NCBI GenBank assembly: GCA_004332195.1
Contig: SJBG01000001.1
Location: forward strand, 1 to 64,000
Direction of reading: 5' to 3'
DNA from: Desulfobulbaceae bacterium
Lineage (GTDB): Bacteria; Desulfobacterota; Desulfobulbia; Desulfobulbales; Desulfurivibrionaceae
Length of the DNA stretch: 64,000 nt
The position numbers and the translations under genes were made by a program. Shown here in pieces: positions 1 to 8,388 of the stretch (position 1 is its first letter; every line of letters begins with the position of its first letter). The notes beneath the pieces were generated by a model, which worked only from the letters and a program-made list of their open reading frames with translations, was not told where the DNA came from and made no database searches.

Positions 1-36
1 TTAGAGCCAGGAGAACAAAAGTGCACACCAATTGGC

Positions 37-900
37 TCATGCCGCCATCCAGTTTCCATAAAACTTCTTCTCATAAGCAACCGGGGATAGATACCCTAGC
101 CGTGCCTGCCTCCTCTGCCGATTGTAAAAAACTTCTATATACTCTCTGATCTCCTGCGTTGCCTCTTGTCTTGTTCTGTATTTCCTGTGATGCACAAGCT
201 CCTGCTTAAGTGTTCCCCAAAAGCTTTCCATAGGAGCATTGTCATAACAGTTGCCTTTTCTGCTCATTGATGCGGTCATCCCAAATTGCTCAAGTAACTT
301 GCCGTAATTGCCGGAACAATATTGACTCCCCCTGTCAGAGTGATGTATCAGCCCCCTCGCAGGTCTCTTGGATGCCACTGCCCGAAACAATGATTCGCTG
401 ACAAGGTTCTTTGTTATTCTTTCTCCCATTGCATATCCCACTATCTCTCCGTTAAAGATGTCTTTATGTCCGGCAAGATATAGCCAGCCTTCTTCCGTAG
501 GTATATAGGTTATATCTGTTACCCATACCTTATTCGGAGCCTCTGCTTTGAATTCTTGCTGTAATAAGTTCTCTGCCACCGGCAATGTATGCTTTGAGTC
601 AGTTGTTGCCTTGTATTTCTTTGTCTGCTTGCAATAAAGTCCGTGCTCTCTTTTTGTCCGCTTTATGCGGCATATGCCGACATATCTGCCGCCCTCTGCC
701 AGCTCTTTCTGAAGCTTCTCTGCTCCGCATACCCTTCTGTTTCGCTTGTGTGCTGCTTTTATCTCTATTGTCAACCGGATATCCTCCTGCTCTCTTTTAG
801 AAGGCTTTCTGTTAATCTGTGCGTAATATCCGCTTTCTGATACCTTGAGCATTTTACATAGAGATGATGTGAAATATTTGAGCCGCATATCTTTTATCAT
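37..900 (-). CDS. IS3-family transposase OrfB (DDE integrase domain)
   Basis: This 287-residue protein is the catalytic half of an IS3-type transposase. An N-terminal HTH_21-like region leads into an rve integrase core. The acidic triad is visible as WVTDITYI (about residue 127), HSDRGSQY (about 190) and the glutamate of NAPMESFWGTLK (about 225). The C-terminus has the family-typical YNRQRRQARLGYLSPVAYE. Its ATG overlaps the TGA of orfA in an ATGA junction; in this family the active product is usually made by -1 frameshifting between the two frames, though I did not locate a slippery site. The gene is full length with no internal stop, so the element may still be mobile. Confidence 0.93.
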   Translation of the reverse strand: MIKDMRLKYFTSSLCKMLKVSESGYYAQINRKPSKREQEDIRLTIEIKAAHKRNRRVCGAEKLQKELAEGGRYVGICRIKRTKREHGLYCKQTKKYKATTDSKHTLPVAENLLQQEFKAEAPNKVWVTDITYIPTEEGWLYLAGHKDIFNGEIVGYAMGERITKNLVSESLFRAVASKRPARGLIHHSDRGSQYCSGNYGKLLEQFGMTASMSRKGNCYDNAPMESFWGTLKQELVHHRKYRTRQEATQEIREYIEVFYNRQRRQARLGYLSPVAYEKKFYGNWMAA

Positions 901-1211
901 CGCGCACCTCTCTGCGACTCCTTTGCAAAGTACGCTGCCGCTTTTTTTAATATGTCTCGCTCCATCCTCGCTTCAGCCAACTCTTTTTTGAGCCTGTAGT
1001 TTTCTATCTCTACATCCGTCAGCGGTCTGTGGTTTTTCCCTACTTCTCCAAGTTTGCCTGCCTTACATGCCTTCATCCAGTTGCTTAAGGTTGTTGATGC
1101 CAATGACAGCCGCTTGGCCGCCTCATGCACCGACAGCCCCTCATCAATCACAAGCTTTACTGCCTCCTGCCTAAATTCCCTTGTGTACCTTCCATACGGT
1201 AACCTTTCCAT
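897..1211 (-). CDS. IS3-family transposase OrfA (helix-turn-helix protein)
   Basis: This 104-residue protein is the DNA-binding partner of the adjacent OrfB. The N-terminal half is a HTH_8/IS3 helix-turn-helix (GLSVHEAAKRLSLASTTLSNW). The C-terminal half is a heptad-type leucine zipper (ENYRLKKELAEARMERDILKKA) used for multimerisation in this family. The gene shares four bases with orfB. Length and layout match a complete IS3 OrfA. Confidence 0.9.
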   Translation of the reverse strand: MERLPYGRYTREFRQEAVKLVIDEGLSVHEAAKRLSLASTTLSNWMKACKAGKLGEVGKNHRPLTDVEIENYRLKKELAEARMERDILKKAAAYFAKESQRGAR

Positions 1212-1278
1212 CTTGACACCTCCAGTTAGTTATTTTAACTTTTCTTTTGGTGTCCACTTTTTCTATCCTACCTCAACC

Positions 1279-2313
1279 ATGGCCGAGGATTGCATTGGGG
1301 TCATTGCCGAGGTGCTGCACTGTCTAAAAAATGAGGTGAGCTGGAAAAACGGTTTCTCCGATTTGCGGATGTTCCAAGTCGGCCATCTCCGCACCACCGA
1401 TCCGGCGGAAATCGAACCGGTGGTGACCCTACAGAATGTTATGGGCTCCTACGTTTCCCGTGAACAGGTGCAGCGCCCATTATGTGTGGGGGTATTCGGC
1501 CCCCCGGGTTCAGGTAAATCTTTTGCCGTCAAGGAGGTGGCCAATGTCATCGGGCAGCACTTTGATGCCAACCCTTTTGATTTTTTCGAGTTCAATCTCA
1601 CCCAGTTCAACGGCCCGGCCGAGATCGACAGTGCCATTGACGCCATTCGGGCCTCGGTGGCCAAAGGCAAGGTCCCCATCGTCTTTTGGGACGAGTTTGA
1701 TTGCCGCTATGATCATCACGAGTTTGGTTATCTTCGTTATTTCCTCCCCGCCATGCAGGACGGCATCACCTATGTCCATGGAGTACCTTACAACATTGGA
1801 CGTTCAATTTTTGTTTTTGCCGGCGGGGTCAAGGCCAGCTACGACGGAATGGCGGCCCTGTTGAACGACTCCGATCCGAAATTTCAGCAGTCGGCCCGCA
1901 CTTTGAAAATTCCCGATTTCTTAAGTCGCCTACGGGTGGTTTTAGATATCGACGACATTGAAATAGGCTCTGAACTCCTCTGCAATCAGGCCGACCCCCA
2001 AGACCTGGCCAAACTGCGACGGATTCTGATCAAGCGGGCCTTCATCATCGCCCATCAGATGGATACCCACTGGAAAAAAGCAGCCCGCAAGACCTCCGGA
2101 TTGCTGCTGCGGCTCCTGCTGGCTGAATACAAGTTTGGGGCCCGCTCCGTCGAGGCGGTAATTGAAGCCTCCAGCGCCTCGGATCGCCTGGTGTATGGTC
2201 TGCCGGAACTGATCGCCCCTTCCGCCGCCCGAGTACATGCCAACTGGCGGATTGAACTGGAAAGACTGGTGGATCTGGTCCGTAAACAGCAGGGCCTGCG
2301 AGAGGTCTGGTAA
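1279..2313 (+). pseudogene. AAA+ ATPase fragment, 5' side cut by the IS
   Basis: Downstream of the IS right end the plus-strand frame encodes about 344 residues of an AAA+ ATPase. A Walker A motif GPPGSGKS lies near residue 74 and a Walker B VPIVFWDEFD near 132, followed by a sensor-1-like strand IFVFAGG and an arginine-containing FLSRLR segment. The ORF track begins at 1054, but everything before about 1270 is IS sequence read backwards. The first ATG after the IS (1279) gives a protein that starts about 70 residues before Walker A, so an N-terminal part or domain may have been lost. No close neighbour shows its partner, so the function is unknown. It could still be translated as a shorter ATPase; calling it a pseudogene is an inference from the IS position. 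Confidence 0.65.
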
Positions 2314-2373
2314 CTTGATCCAACCAGCAGGCACGGGATAAGGGGGTTATGCCATCCCATCCCCCTCGCTAGT

Positions 2374-2532
2374 GTCGTGTCGAGGCCGAAATGTCGTAAT
2401 ATCGCGCCGTCATTTTTTTTATGCCTGCAAGGCACGGCTTGATGAGCATAGCCCAGGCTATGTGAGTCAAGTCATAACGCAGCAGGCGTGAAAAAGGGCA
2501 AGCGAGATGCGTCATCTCAGCCTTGACACGAC
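2374..2532. repeat. MITE-like palindromic element, family G
   Basis: A roughly 159 bp gene-free segment is bounded by near-perfect inverted ends: GTCGTGTCGAGGCCGAAATG on the left and, inverted, GTCGTGTCAAGGCTGAGATG on the right (17 of 20 match). No ORF of note lies inside. It sits between the AAA+ ATPase fragment and purH, which converge on it. No convincing target duplication was seen, and no second copy was found in this window. Confidence 0.55.
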
Positions 2533-2537
2533 GCCAA

Positions 2538-2562
2538 GCCACCTTGAAAAAAGGTAGCCACT
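2538..2562. repeat. Short palindrome resembling joined ends of repeat family A
   Basis: The segment GCCACCTTGAAAAAAGGTAGCC consists of the left terminus of repeat family A directly joined to its right terminus. It could be a remnant left by internal deletion or excision of that element. It lies just beyond the purH stop codon and could form a short hairpin in the purH transcript, so a terminator role is also possible. Confidence 0.4.
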
Positions 2563-3850
2563 AGTGTTTAAAAGAGCGCTGACCGGTATATTTCATCGCC
2601 ACCTGCGGCTGGGCTTCGTTACAGGCAATGATGGTTTCAAAATCCCGGGTCGAACCACCGGCCTGGAGAATGGCGCTGACCCCTTGGCGAATGCCGACGT
2701 CGGCCCCGTCGCGGAAAGGGAAAAAGGCATCAGAAATCATCACCGATCCGGGCAATCCCGCCCGGTCCGCCTGAGTCCTGGCGTCAATGACTTCTCGCTG
2801 GGATTTGGCTCTTTTGCCCCGCTCTACTGCTAAAAGTAGCTCGGCAAAAGGAATGCCGTAAGTGTCAAAGCAGAGCATGTCAGCGTACTTGATATAAGCC
2901 TTATGCACCGCGATCTCCGCCACTCCAACCCGATCCTGTTCTCCGGTGCCGATCCCCACGGTGCAACCATCCTTAACATAAATCACCGAATTAGATGTCA
3001 CTCCATGTTCCACCGCCCAACCAAAAATCATGTCGTCGATTTCACGGGCATCTGGTTCCCGCTGACACCGGTACTCTTGCCCCTTAAAGGTGGTCAAAGC
3101 CGGTTTCAGGTCGGCGGCGCCGGCTATGGAGTTGACGGCCGACTGCTGGACAACCAGGCCTCCGTCGATCAGACTCTTGAAATCAACGAAGCGGAAAGCG
3201 GCATAATCGACCAGACGATCGATCCGGGCGATTCTGATCACCCGCAGGTTCTTGCGACGGCCAAGAATTGTCAAAGCACCGGAGTCGAATTCCGGGGCGC
3301 AAACTACCTCGAGGTAATTCTGACTGAGCAGTTCGGCGGTGGCCAAGTCACAGGCCCGATTGAGTACCACCGCGCCCCCGAAAGCGGCAATCCGGTCGGC
3401 CCGGTTGGCGCGGTCGAAGGCCTCGGCTAAGGTATTGCCGTAGGCGGCCCCGCAAGGATTATTGTGTTTGAGAATCACCGCCGCCGACCGACCCGTCAAG
3501 TACTTGATGATGTTGAGTCCGTTGTCGATATCGGTAAGATTGATCTTGCTGGGATGCTTGCCCACCTGGAGCATATCGGCCGCCTTAATCCCGCTGACTA
3601 GACCGTGACCCGGCTCGATGAAGCGACAATCTCCCAGGGTCAGGTTACCGCCCACCAGCTCGTAAAGGGCCGCCTCCTGGTCGGGGTTTTCCCCGTAACG
3701 GATGCCGCGTTCCTCAACGCTGCCGTCATCCTGAGTTAATTTCCAGCTACGTTTGCGATAGATAAGAGTCTGCTCACCAAAGCTGATGGTCATATCCAGA
3801 GGGAAGTGATCCCCTAAAATGGTGGTATACATCTTTTTGAGATCAGTCAT
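2561..3850 (-). CDS. purH: AICAR formyltransferase, stand-alone (PurH C-terminal domain only)
   Basis: The product transfers a formyl group from 10-formyl-tetrahydrofolate to AICAR in the next-to-last step of IMP synthesis. The 429-residue sequence aligns with the AICARFT half of bifunctional PurH. The active-site signature ILKHNNPCGAA lies near residue 125, and RYGENPDQEAALY (about 51) and SDAFFPFRDGAD (about 377) are family hallmarks. The N-terminal MGS-like IMP cyclohydrolase domain of about 190 residues is absent: the protein opens directly with MTDLKKMYTTILGD. Cyclohydrolase activity must therefore come from another gene. Stand-alone versions of this domain are known and have been called PurV. 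It is followed by thiSGH on the same strand at about 100 bp distance, so co-transcription is possible but not shown. Confidence 0.9.
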   Translation of the reverse strand: MTDLKKMYTTILGDHFPLDMTISFGEQTLIYRKRSWKLTQDDGSVEERGIRYGENPDQEAALYELVGGNLTLGDCRFIEPGHGLVSGIKAADMLQVGKHPSKINLTDIDNGLNIIKYLTGRSAAVILKHNNPCGAAYGNTLAEAFDRANRADRIAAFGGAVVLNRACDLATAELLSQNYLEVVCAPEFDSGALTILGRRKNLRVIRIARIDRLVDYAAFRFVDFKSLIDGGLVVQQSAVNSIAGAADLKPALTTFKGQEYRCQREPDAREIDDMIFGWAVEHGVTSNSVIYVKDGCTVGIGTGEQDRVGVAEIAVHKAYIKYADMLCFDTYGIPFAELLLAVERGKRAKSQREVIDARTQADRAGLPGSVMISDAFFPFRDGADVGIRQGVSAILQAGGSTRDFETIIACNEAQPQVAMKYTGQRSFKH

Positions 3851-3887
3851 TATAAATCGCCTCCTCCTGTTTTGTCGTCTTTAACTT

Positions 3888-3927
3888 ACATCTGCATTTA
3901 CATCTGCATCTGCATTTACATCTGCGC
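3888..3927. repeat. Hexanucleotide simple repeat (CATCTG/CATTTA)
   Basis: The spacer between thiH and purH contains five alternating CATCTG and CATTTA hexamers in a row. It is non-coding and has no recognisable regulatory motif. Similar hexamer-like simple sequence is seen inside murE, which suggests repeat expansion is common in this genome. Confidence 0.75.
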
Positions 3928-3956
3928 GGATTCGTGGTCCGTTTCGGGCTCCAAAT

Positions 3957-5111
3957 TCAGTCGTCTACGCCTGCGCCCGCGCTTGCGCCTTCATCTGCCG
4001 CTTGAAAAACGGCATCCCAATCCTTGCGGACCGGATCAAAACCCTTGGCCCGGATGGAGCTGGCAACCTCATCAATACTCCGCTCATCGCTCACGGAAAA
4101 CTGCTCACCGGCGGCTCCGGCATCACCATAACCGCCAGGGATGGTGCAGGAACCAGCAGAGTAGCGGGTGGGGGCAAGACCAATCATCCCATCGCGAAAG
4201 CGGGCTTGCTCACGAGTGGAAAGCACCAGACCCACGTCGGGATCAAAAAGACGCAGGGAAAAAAGCAGTTGGCCTAGATTTTTTTCGCTCACCGCAACCA
4301 GGGGGGAAAAACTGCCAGGGGCCGGCCGCAGACGGGGAAAAGAAATGGTATAGGCCGTACGCCAAGACAGTTTGCGCAGCCAGGCCAGATGCAGGCCGAG
4401 GGCCAGGCCTTCGGCCCGCCAGTCACTAAGCCCCAATAAAGCCCCGATCCCCACCTCGCGCATCCCGGCCAAGGCGGCGTAAGCTGGAACCGCAAGACGC
4501 CGCTGGTAATCGGTCTTGACCCCACCCCGGTGAACGGCGGCGTAGGTCTGGCGATCGTAGGTTTCCTGATAAACCACGACTCCGGTAATTCCGGCGGCAA
4601 AAAGCCGAGCGTATTCGGCGACCGACAGGGGCTGAACTTCAATGGCCACCGAGGCAAAACGCCGACGCAGGCGAGCAGCCAGACCAACCAGGTAATCCAC
4701 CCCTAGCCGGGCCGGGGCCTCGCCGGAAACCAGAAGGATGTGACCAAAACCCCGATCAGCCAGGATCAGCGCTTCCTTTTCCGCCTCAGACAAAGACAGA
4801 ATCCGGCGGGGAATTTGATTGTCAAAGGAAAAACCACAATATAAACAACGATTGGCGCAATAGCTGGAGAGATAAAGAGGGGCGTAAAGCTGCATGACCC
4901 GCCCAAAGCGCTGCCGGGTAAGTCGTCCCGCCGCGACGGCCATGGAGGACAACAAGGGCTCCGCCGCCGGAGAAAGCAGGGCGGTAAGATCAGCGATCCG
5001 GCATCCATCCCGCTGTTTTAGGGCGCGTAACACGTCTTCCCGGCGGCTGCTATGAATCCGCGCCGCAAGAGAACTAAAATCCGGCGCCGAAAAATCGTAG
5101 TTATTCATCAC
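3957..5111 (-). CDS. thiH: 2-iminoacetate synthase ThiH (radical SAM)
   Basis: ThiH cleaves tyrosine with a 5'-deoxyadenosyl radical to give dehydroglycine (2-iminoacetate) for the thiazole ring of thiamin. The 384-residue protein has the radical SAM cluster motif [10 protein letters not shown] near residue 84 and the family-typical segments LLVSGEAP and [14 protein letters not shown]. The C-terminal BATS-like region with [11 protein letters not shown] is present. The last residues ([13 protein letters not shown]) are Ala/Gly-rich simple sequence and may be a repeat-derived tail. Its start overlaps the end of thiG by 11 bases, which indicates translational coupling. Use of ThiH rather than the oxidase ThiO fits an anaerobe. 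Confidence 0.95.
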   Translation of the reverse strand: MMNNYDFSAPDFSSLAARIHSSRREDVLRALKQRDGCRIADLTALLSPAAEPLLSSMAVAAGRLTRQRFGRVMQLYAPLYLSSYCANRCLYCGFSFDNQIPRRILSLSEAEKEALILADRGFGHILLVSGEAPARLGVDYLVGLAARLRRRFASVAIEVQPLSVAEYARLFAAGITGVVVYQETYDRQTYAAVHRGGVKTDYQRRLAVPAYAALAGMREVGIGALLGLSDWRAEGLALGLHLAWLRKLSWRTAYTISFPRLRPAPGSFSPLVAVSEKNLGQLLFSLRLFDPDVGLVLSTREQARFRDGMIGLAPTRYSAGSCTIPGGYGDAGAAGEQFSVSDERSIDEVASSIRAKGFDPVRKDWDAVFQAADEGASAGAGVDD

Positions 5112-5874
5112 GCAGAAAATTCAGATCGAAATCCGGGGATGAAGCCCTCGCCTGATCTTGTTTTTCCCCAGGACCAGCCTCGTAGGCCATCCGGCCAGCC
5201 TCGACGGCGACCGCAAAAGCCTTTGCCATCTTGACCGGATCGGTAGCCACGGCAATGGCGGTATTAACTAAAACCGCATCAGCCCCCATCTCCATGGCCT
5301 CGGCGGCATGGGAGGGTACGCCAAGCCCAGCGTCCACCACCACCGGCACCCGGGCCTGCTCAATAATAATCCCGACCTGGAAACGGGTCAGCATTCCCTG
5401 ATTGGTGCCAATCGGCGCCCCCAGGGGCATCACCGCCGCCGCCCCAACGTCTTGCAGACGCAAGGCTAAAATAGGGTCGGCGTTGATATAGGGCAGCACG
5501 ACAAAACCCTCGGCCACCAGAATTTCGGTAGCCTTCAAGGTTTCAATGGGGTCCGGCAGTAGGGTGCGAGGATCGGGGGTAACCTCCAGCTTAAGCCAAT
5601 TGGTGTCCCCCGCCGCCCGGGCCAGATGGGCCAGACGAACGGCTTCAGCCGCGTCACGAGCCCCGGAGGTGTTGGGGAGAAAGAAAAAACGCCGGCGGTT
5701 GAGAGCCCCCATGATATCATCGGCGGGATCATTAAGGTCAACCCGACGCAGAGCCACGGTAACCATTTCACTGCCGGAAGCCCTCAGAGCCGCGATCATC
5801 AGTGCGGAAGAGGAAAATTTACCGGTCCCCATAAAGAGGCGGGAACGGAAAGTCCGACCGGCTATACTTAACAT
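5101..5874 (-). CDS. thiG: Thiazole synthase ThiG
   Basis: ThiG condenses deoxyxylulose-5-phosphate, dehydroglycine and ThiS-thiocarboxylate to the thiazole phosphate. The 257-residue TIM-barrel shows the N-terminal [15 protein letters not shown], the lysine of WLKLEV (about residue 93) that forms the Schiff base with the sugar, and the phosphate-binding region [27 protein letters not shown]. It is complete and sits two bases after thiS and 11 bases into thiH, so thiS-thiG-thiH form one tight unit. The C-terminal tail after position 235 is of low similarity and probably variable. Confidence 0.95.
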   Translation of the reverse strand: MLSIAGRTFRSRLFMGTGKFSSSALMIAALRASGSEMVTVALRRVDLNDPADDIMGALNRRRFFFLPNTSGARDAAEAVRLAHLARAAGDTNWLKLEVTPDPRTLLPDPIETLKATEILVAEGFVVLPYINADPILALRLQDVGAAAVMPLGAPIGTNQGMLTRFQVGIIIEQARVPVVVDAGLGVPSHAAEAMEMGADAVLVNTAIAVATDPVKMAKAFAVAVEAGRMAYEAGPGEKQDQARASSPDFDLNFLRDE

Positions 5875-5876
5875 TT

Positions 5877-6086
5877 TCAGCCTCCACCAACAAAACGAAT
5901 CAACTCTAGTCGCGAATTTTCCGTCAGCATCGCGTTGTCAAGTCCTTCAGCCGTCAACACCCGGCCATCGAGTTCGACCGCCAACTGAGTTTGTTCCAAA
6001 CCCAACTCAGCAATTAAAGCGGCTACCGTGGTGTTAACCGACACCAAACGTGATTCACCGTTACAGATGATTTTCAGCTCAGTCAT
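5877..6086 (-). CDS. thiS: Sulfur carrier protein ThiS
   Basis: This 69-residue ubiquitin-fold protein carries the sulfur atom for thiazole formation as a C-terminal thiocarboxylate. It ends in RFVGGG, so the required terminal Gly-Gly is present with one extra preceding Gly. It is the first gene of the thiS-thiG-thiH unit. I searched its 150 bp leader for the thi-box (CTGAGA and ACCTGA elements of the TPP riboswitch) and did not find it. Confidence 0.93.
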   Translation of the reverse strand: MTELKIICNGESRLVSVNTTVAALIAELGLEQTQLAVELDGRVLTAEGLDNAMLTENSRLELIRFVGGG

Positions 6087-6136
6087 GGTCTTGCGGGGAA
6101 AAGTGACTATTGATCAGCCAAATCATTGGAAAAACC

Positions 6137-6169
6137 TTGAACATATTGCCCTTCGGGCAATATGTTCAA
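6137..6169. terminator. Perfect hairpin between the alpha operon and thiS
   Basis: Two 15-base arms (TTGAACATATTGCCC and its exact complement) flank a three-base loop. On the minus strand the hairpin is followed by GGTTTTTCC. It sits about 50 bases upstream of the thiS start and about 440 bases past the rplQ stop. A terminator for alpha-operon read-through, or a leader hairpin of thiSGH, are both possible. Confidence 0.45.
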
Positions 6170-6175
6170 AATAAA

Positions 6176-6240
6176 AACACAAAAACATAACAAGGTTATG
6201 CAACTATTTTTGCAACACCGAAAATGGACAAAAAGGCAAG
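6176..6240. repeat. Partial copy of repeat family E
   Basis: The stretch ending TTTTTGCAACACCGAAAATGGACAAAAAGGCAAG matches the right half of the complete family E element at 14928-15089 (GTTTTCGCAACGCGGGAAATGGACAAAAAGACAAG). The copy is truncated and directly abuts the family B repeat at 6241. Confidence 0.5.
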
Positions 6241-6550
6241 TAAGGGCGCACTCAGATATAACTTTAGGGTATCTTGAATAATTAGATTTTTCGTTCAAGA
6301 TCAAGGCATGCGAAAAAAATTACCGCAGGCATATAGTTAATATTCCGAGGATAATTTTTTGAGCATAACGCAGAGATTGGACGAAAAAGCAATTATTCAA
6401 GGTGGCCTTTACATTTTGAGAGGCCGCAGGCGCCCGCATAACCAGGCACGAGGAGATCAAGTGGTAGGGCTATTTAACCGACGAGCAAGGCCGTCATGGG
6501 GGATGAATCGGCGCCGCAAAATGTAAAGTTATTTCTGAGTGCGTCCTAAG
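6241..6550. repeat. Repeat family B, copy 1, interrupted by a family A element
   Basis: The outer ends are inverted repeats (AGGGCGCACTCAGATATAACTT and, inverted, AGGACGCACTCAGAAATAACTT). With 6267-6407 removed, the rest matches the uninterrupted copy at 20097-20259 in inverted orientation, including GGCGCCGATTCATCCC and TCGTCGGTTAAATAGCCCT. This explains most of the 520 bp gene-free space between thiS and rplQ. The nesting shows that A moved after B. Confidence 0.8.
6267..6407. repeat. Repeat family A, copy 1 (nested in family B)
   Basis: This roughly 141 bp element matches the copies at 8210-8350 and 54631-54768 in inverted orientation (shared core TTTTTTGAGCATAACGCAGA and AATTACCGCAGGCATAT). 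Its ends are inverted repeats of the form GCCACCTTGAA. The host family B sequence CTTTA is present on both sides, which looks like a short target-site duplication. Confidence 0.75.
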
Positions 6551-6606
6551 GTTGTGATCCTTATTTTTGCACAAACCCATAAGAAAGCGGAATCAACGAT
6601 GATGCC

Positions 6607-7038
6607 TTACTCAACGCGATCGGTCTTCACGTCTGCGCGATTAGTTCCCGTGCCTGCCACATCACCCTCACTATCCGGTTCCCGATAATTAACTAATTCG
6701 AGAATCGCCATGGAAGCGGCATCCCCCAGACGGTTACCGGTTCGAATAATTCTGGTGTAGCCACCTTGACGTTCCAGGTATTCACCCCGCAGGGCAGCAA
6801 AGAGTTTGGCAACCACCTGTTTGTCCCGCACCACGGCCAAGGCCTGACGGCGGGCATGGAGATCGCCGCGCTTGGCTAAAGTAATCATTTTATCAGCCAC
6901 CTTGCGAACTTCCTTGGCTTTGGCGGTGGTGGTGACAATCCGTTCATGTTGCAACAGTGAGGTCACCATGTTACGGATCATCGCCTGACGGTGGGAAGTA
7001 GTACGTGATAGACGGTTACCGCTATTATTATGTCGCAT
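6607..7038 (-). CDS. rplQ: 50S ribosomal protein bL17
   Basis: Ribosomal protein bL17 sits near the exit tunnel of the large subunit. The 143-residue sequence begins [24 protein letters not shown], a typical bL17 start, and continues with the conserved [24 protein letters not shown]. The last 25 residues are an acidic, poorly conserved tail ([14 protein letters not shown]) that makes it slightly longer than most family members. It is the last gene of the alpha operon, 38 bases after rpoA. Confidence 0.96.
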   Translation of the reverse strand: MRHNNSGNRLSRTTSHRQAMIRNMVTSLLQHERIVTTTAKAKEVRKVADKMITLAKRGDLHARRQALAVVRDKQVVAKLFAALRGEYLERQGGYTRIIRTGNRLGDAASMAILELVNYREPDSEGDVAGTGTNRADVKTDRVE

Positions 7039-7076
7039 ACATATACCCTCGCAGCTAGCACTTTCCGGTTGACAAA

Positions 7077-8105
7077 CTATTCCTTACTTTGCGGTTCATC
7101 GGCCGGGGGGGCCCAGTTGTCGAGCTTCATCCCCAGGGAAAGATCCATTTCAGCAAGTAACTGTTTAATTTCATTCAATGATTTTCGACCAAAGTTCTTG
7201 GTCTTAAGCATCTCCGCTTCGGTTTTTTGGACCAATTCGCCAATGTGGCAAATCTCGGCGTTGCGTAAACAGTTGGCTGAACGCACCGAAAGTTCCAGAT
7301 CTTCGATACTGCGGAAGAGACTTTCGTTAAGCTGGGGTTTCTCGCCGGTTTCTAATGCTCGAGGCCGAGGGATCACCACATCTTCGTCGAAATTGATAAA
7401 GACCTGCATCTGCTCCTTAAGAATTTTGGCGGCATAGGCCAAAGCATCTTCCGGGCGGATACTACCATCGGTGCTAATCTCTATGGTCAGCTTATCAAAA
7501 TCGGTTTGTTGTCCAACCCGGGCTTGACTGGTCAGGATCTTAACATTACGAATCGGTGTAAAAATGGAATCGACAGAAATAACCCCGATGGCCTGCTCCT
7601 CTTTCTTGTTCCTCTCAGCAGGGACATAACCTTTACCCCAACAGACCTCCAGCTCGGCATTAAAAGAGCCATCGCCGGTAATCGTACAGATGTGCTGCTC
7701 GGGGTTCATCACCTCCACTTGAGCATCACCAACGATGGCGGCGGCGGTAACAACTCCTTTCTTTTTTTTCTCAATTCTCACCGTTTTTGATTTAGGCGAG
7801 TACAACCTGAGACGAACCTCCTTAAGATTGAGAATGATCTCGGTGGCGTCCTCTTTAATCCCGGGAATCGTGGAAAGCTCGTGGAGTACCCCTTCAATCT
7901 TAACCGAGGTAATGGCCGCCCCCTGAATGGAGGAGAGCAAAATCCGCCGCAGAGAGTTGCCAATGGTGGTGGCAAAACCACGCTCAAAAGGCTGACAACT
8001 GAATTTGCCGAAGCTCGCGGTATGGGTGTCCTGATCGACTTCCAGACGCTCAGGAACAATCAAGTTATGCCAGTTACGATAAAACACATCAGTCTCTTTC
8101 GTCAT
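7077..8105 (-). CDS. rpoA: RNA polymerase subunit alpha
   Basis: The alpha subunit dimerises to nucleate RNA polymerase assembly and contacts UP elements and activators. The N-terminal domain (about 1-230) includes [38 protein letters not shown]; the C-terminal domain (about 250-320) includes [35 protein letters not shown]. The ORF track extends to 8153 from a TTG codon; the ATG at 8105 is preferred because AAGGAAAATCAGGAC precedes it and it gives the usual length of 342 residues. Family A repeat copy 2 separates it from rpsD. Confidence 0.96.
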   Translation of the reverse strand: MTKETDVFYRNWHNLIVPERLEVDQDTHTASFGKFSCQPFERGFATTIGNSLRRILLSSIQGAAITSVKIEGVLHELSTIPGIKEDATEIILNLKEVRLRLYSPKSKTVRIEKKKKGVVTAAAIVGDAQVEVMNPEQHICTITGDGSFNAELEVCWGKGYVPAERNKKEEQAIGVISVDSIFTPIRNVKILTSQARVGQQTDFDKLTIEISTDGSIRPEDALAYAAKILKEQMQVFINFDEDVVIPRPRALETGEKPQLNESLFRSIEDLELSVRSANCLRNAEICHIGELVQKTEAEMLKTKNFGRKSLNEIKQLLAEMDLSLGMKLDNWAPPADEPQSKE

Positions 8106-8209
8106 TTTGTCCTGATTTTCCTTAGGCTGAGTTTGGAGGGTCAACCCGCTCAAACAAGGTGCCCCACTAGAGTAGTCGCCAACCCGAAACCGCTACATCA
8201 ATGACTTAT

Positions 8210-8350
8210 GGCCACCTTGAAAAATTGCTCTTTCGCCCGATTTCTGCGTTATGCTCAAAAAATTATCCTCGGAATATCAACCATATGCCTGCGGTAATTT
8301 TTTTTACGTGCCGTAAACTCGAACAAAATAGCTAATTTTTCAAGGTGGCC
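8210..8350. repeat. Repeat family A, copy 2
   Basis: A 141 bp palindrome-ended element fills the rpsD-rpoA spacer. The ends are GGCCACCTTGAAAAATTG and, inverted, GGCCACCTTGAAAAATTA. The sequence is almost identical to copy 3 at 54631-54768 over the whole length. No ORF is inside. Placed within an otherwise compact ribosomal operon, it must be transcribed with rpoA. Confidence 0.85.
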
Positions 8351-8388
8351 TCCTATCAAACCTAAGCTTAGCGTTTTCCTTTCAGGAG

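Larger units (their letters stand above)
9..1269 (-). mobile_element. IS3-family insertion sequence, apparently intact
   Basis: The element has two overlapping reading frames (orfA and orfB) typical of the IS3 family. Imperfect inverted ends are visible: about 11-30 reads GAACAAAAGTGCACACCA, and the inverted right end near 1248-1268 reads GATAGAAAAAGTGGACACCA. The exact outer ends and a target duplication could not be fixed because only about ten bases lie to the left. Its base composition is more AT-rich than the neighbouring host genes, in keeping with a recent arrival. It lies against the 5' side of an AAA+ ATPase gene. Confidence 0.85.

Noticed and set aside
585-840. Plus-strand ORFs inside the first IS
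   Set aside because: They lie wholly antisense to the transposase orfB and have no recognisable domain; they are shadows of codon bias.
1054-1278. Upstream extension of the AAA+ ATPase frame
   Set aside because: This part reads antisense through IS orfA and the IS right end, so it is not native ATPase sequence.
1279-2313. AAA+ ATPase as part of an antiphage defence system
   Set aside because: No nuclease, sensor or other defence gene lies beside it in the window and the left side is cut off; there is no support beyond the ATPase motifs.
5877-6240. TPP riboswitch upstream of thiS
   Set aside because: The conserved CTGAGA and ACCTGA sequences were not found in the leader on the minus strand.
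6107-6304. 65-residue ORF downstream of rplQ
   Set aside because: It covers a hairpin, a partial repeat and the end of another repeat; there is no ribosome binding site or family similarity.
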